DNA of 64,000 nt. Origin: Phycomyces blakesleeanus NRRL 1555(-) (lineage: Eukaryota > Mucoromycota > Mucoromycetes > Mucorales > Phycomycetaceae). A program made the translations under genes and the position numbers. The notes beneath the pieces were generated by a model that worked only from the letters and a program-made list of their open reading frames with translations, did not search any database and was not told the origin of the DNA. Below, piece after piece: positions 62,401 to 64,000 of this stretch. Each line of letters begins with the position of its first letter. The stretch's first letter is position 1. The DNA lies in NCBI RefSeq assembly GCF_001638985.1, contig NW_017265159.1, positions 1-64,000 of the forward strand, in the 5' to 3' direction.

Positions 62401-64000
62401 GGTGCATTCAATGAGATGAAGTCCAAGAAAAGTGCCGAATATACCACGGAAGACTATGTTCAACTTAGATCATTTATGTACGACAAGTTTACCATTCAGC
62501 TCACGCAAACGAAGATTCTTGTTGGCGATTCAGTTGACACTTGTCTCGCTCAAGTACGAGAGCCTACCAAGGAATACAATCACCTTCATCTTGTTGATCG
62601 CATAGATATGACTTTCTTGTTGGAAATGTGTATTGTTGCAAAGTCGAACGACTTGACACGTTTCAAGATGTCTGGTCATCTTCCACTATTGTCAGTCAAT
62701 TTCTCGGACACAAAGTATCGTATATTAATGCAACTTCCCCGATTGATTGAAGCTTCTGGTATTTTGGGCAATGATAAGCCGGATCATCTTGAAAGTGACG
62801 AAGAGGTGGATCAACAAGCAGCTTTGGATGCTCAACGTCGTATGAGCTTTATGAACACCCGACTATGGGAACAATCCGATGGTGACCTTTATATCGACAG
62901 TGATAGCGATAGCGATCTTAGCCAAAAGGATTCGGATGAACTGTGGTCTGTGGCAGAAACTGCAGAAACTGAAGCTACCCAATTGAAGCAAAAAACATCG
63001 AAAGAGACCCATGTAAATCAGAAAATTTTTGAACTTGATTTTAAGGTAGACAAGGTTTCTGCAAATGTGCTCATGGCAAGACGACAAAGAGAAGAAGGTT
63101 CTACATTTGAGGATCTTTTGTGTGAAGTAACTCTAGAACATCTTTCAGTTGAATACTGTATGCGCCCATTTGATATGTCGATTGGACTTTCGCTTGAATC
63201 TCTTAACGTGGTCGATCGTATGGCTCATGGAAACGAGTTCAAATACCTTGTTACTTCCGACAATATGGTTGTCCCGTCTTCAGATTCAAAGTCTAAATCT
63301 GAACCAACAGAACTCGTTCATGTGGAATATATTCGTGTAGACAAAGAAAGCCCCGAGTACCGAAATAAGTATAAAGGAATTGAGCAGACGGCCAATGTAA
63401 CCCTCTCAACCCTGAACTTCATTGTCACCCAGAGCTCAGTCTTGACCCTCTATAGCTTTGTATTGGATACATTTGTTGAGGATGAGTCGCCTACTAGAAG
63501 TTCCATTGACCCATTTGTTGCTTCATACCCCAAAGCACAGGATAGACGGGTTTCCAGGCAACAAGACAAAAGATTATCAGTCTCCAAAGACGCTGATCAA
63601 CGTCGACGGTCTTCTGCCGTGCCACCCAAAGATTCAACACCACCACAACCTAGCAATATATATGTGCACCTTTTATTGGATAGTGTGAACTTTATTCTTA
63701 ATGATGACGGTGTACGTCTTGCAACAGGTCGACTCTCGCACGGTGACATGTCTGTACTTATGATACAGAATACTGTCAAGCTCTCTGCCAAGTTTGATAA
63801 TTTCACTTTAACAGATGATCTCAACGATACGAGCGAGGGATCAAAAAATACTCATCAGACCGACCTTTTGACAATTCAGGGAGAAGAGTTGATTGATTTA
63901 CGATTCGAAAGCTTTATAGAAAACGGGCCACAAATATATCCAGGCTATGACCAACTTCTCTACCTTCGTATGGGATCTGCTCAGTTCACCTTCCTTGAAC
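59455..64000 (+). CDS. VPS13: VPS13 bridge-like lipid transfer protein, N-terminal part (cut by window end)
   Basis: VPS13 forms a long hydrophobic groove that moves phospholipids between organelles at contact sites. The exons are 59455-59551, 59599-59676, 59758-59870, 59968-60291, 60366-60464, 60530-60598, 60668-60817, 60969-61278, 61354-61571, 61642-62243 and 62325 to beyond the window. All junctions are in frame, with about 1245 aa present of a family that usually exceeds 3000. The start is the family-typical [22 protein letters not shown]. The chorein domain follows ([39 protein letters not shown]). Next comes [25 protein letters not shown], then the [30 protein letters not shown] helix region. 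The last exon stays open for 1676 bp to the edge. Residues near 63590-63640 form a Ser/Pro-rich insert. Confidence 0.95.

Overview
The window is nuclear DNA from a filamentous fungus, most likely an early-diverging lineage (Mucoromycota-like). The evidence is AT-rich intergenic DNA, many short introns (mostly 48-95 bp, GT-AG with an unusual share of GC-AG), fungal gene types (FOL1, RAX2, Zn2Cys6 regulator, biotin ligase) and an E2F-type site at an RFC gene. I cannot name the species. Intron-exon models were built by hand: I followed conserved protein motifs and required every junction to keep frame.

Layout. 1-15.9 kb is repeat-dominated and has no gene I can support. It holds an 8.6-kb tandem array (about 4.16-12.78 kb, roughly 105-bp units, about 80 copies) and several small palindromic DNA transposon relics. 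16.1-17.1 kb holds a ubiquitin-conjugating enzyme (UBE2W type) in tiny exons on the minus strand, hidden from ORF-length searches. 19.0-27.1 kb is compact: FOL1 (-), mitochondrial threonyl-tRNA synthetase (+), RFC small subunit (-), sphingosine/diacylglycerol kinase-like (+). 28.8-30.5 kb is an apparently intact Tc1-type transposon with inverted repeats of about 218 bp. 32.0-35.1 kb is an unknown coiled-coil gene. 36.2-45.3 kb is a 17-exon RAX2-type polarity gene (2650 aa predicted) with a very long repetitive cytoplasmic tail ending in an SH3 domain. 46.6-49.7 kb holds biotin-protein ligase and a small membrane protein, tail to tail. 50.1-55.5 kb is a 14-exon long coiled-coil protein. 56.5-59.2 kb is a Zn2Cys6 regulator. 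59.5-64.0 kb is the 5' part of VPS13, cut by the window edge.

The genes are not one pathway. They are housekeeping (folate, mitochondrial translation, DNA replication clamp loading, biotinylation, lipid kinase, lipid transfer) plus polarity and cytoskeletal genes. The observations most worth a second look are: a candidate single-nucleotide exon in the UBE2W gene; the tandem array, whose monomers each look like a mini exon plus intron on the minus strand; the RAX2-SH3 fusion; and the GC-AG intron excess (5 of about 70 modelled introns).
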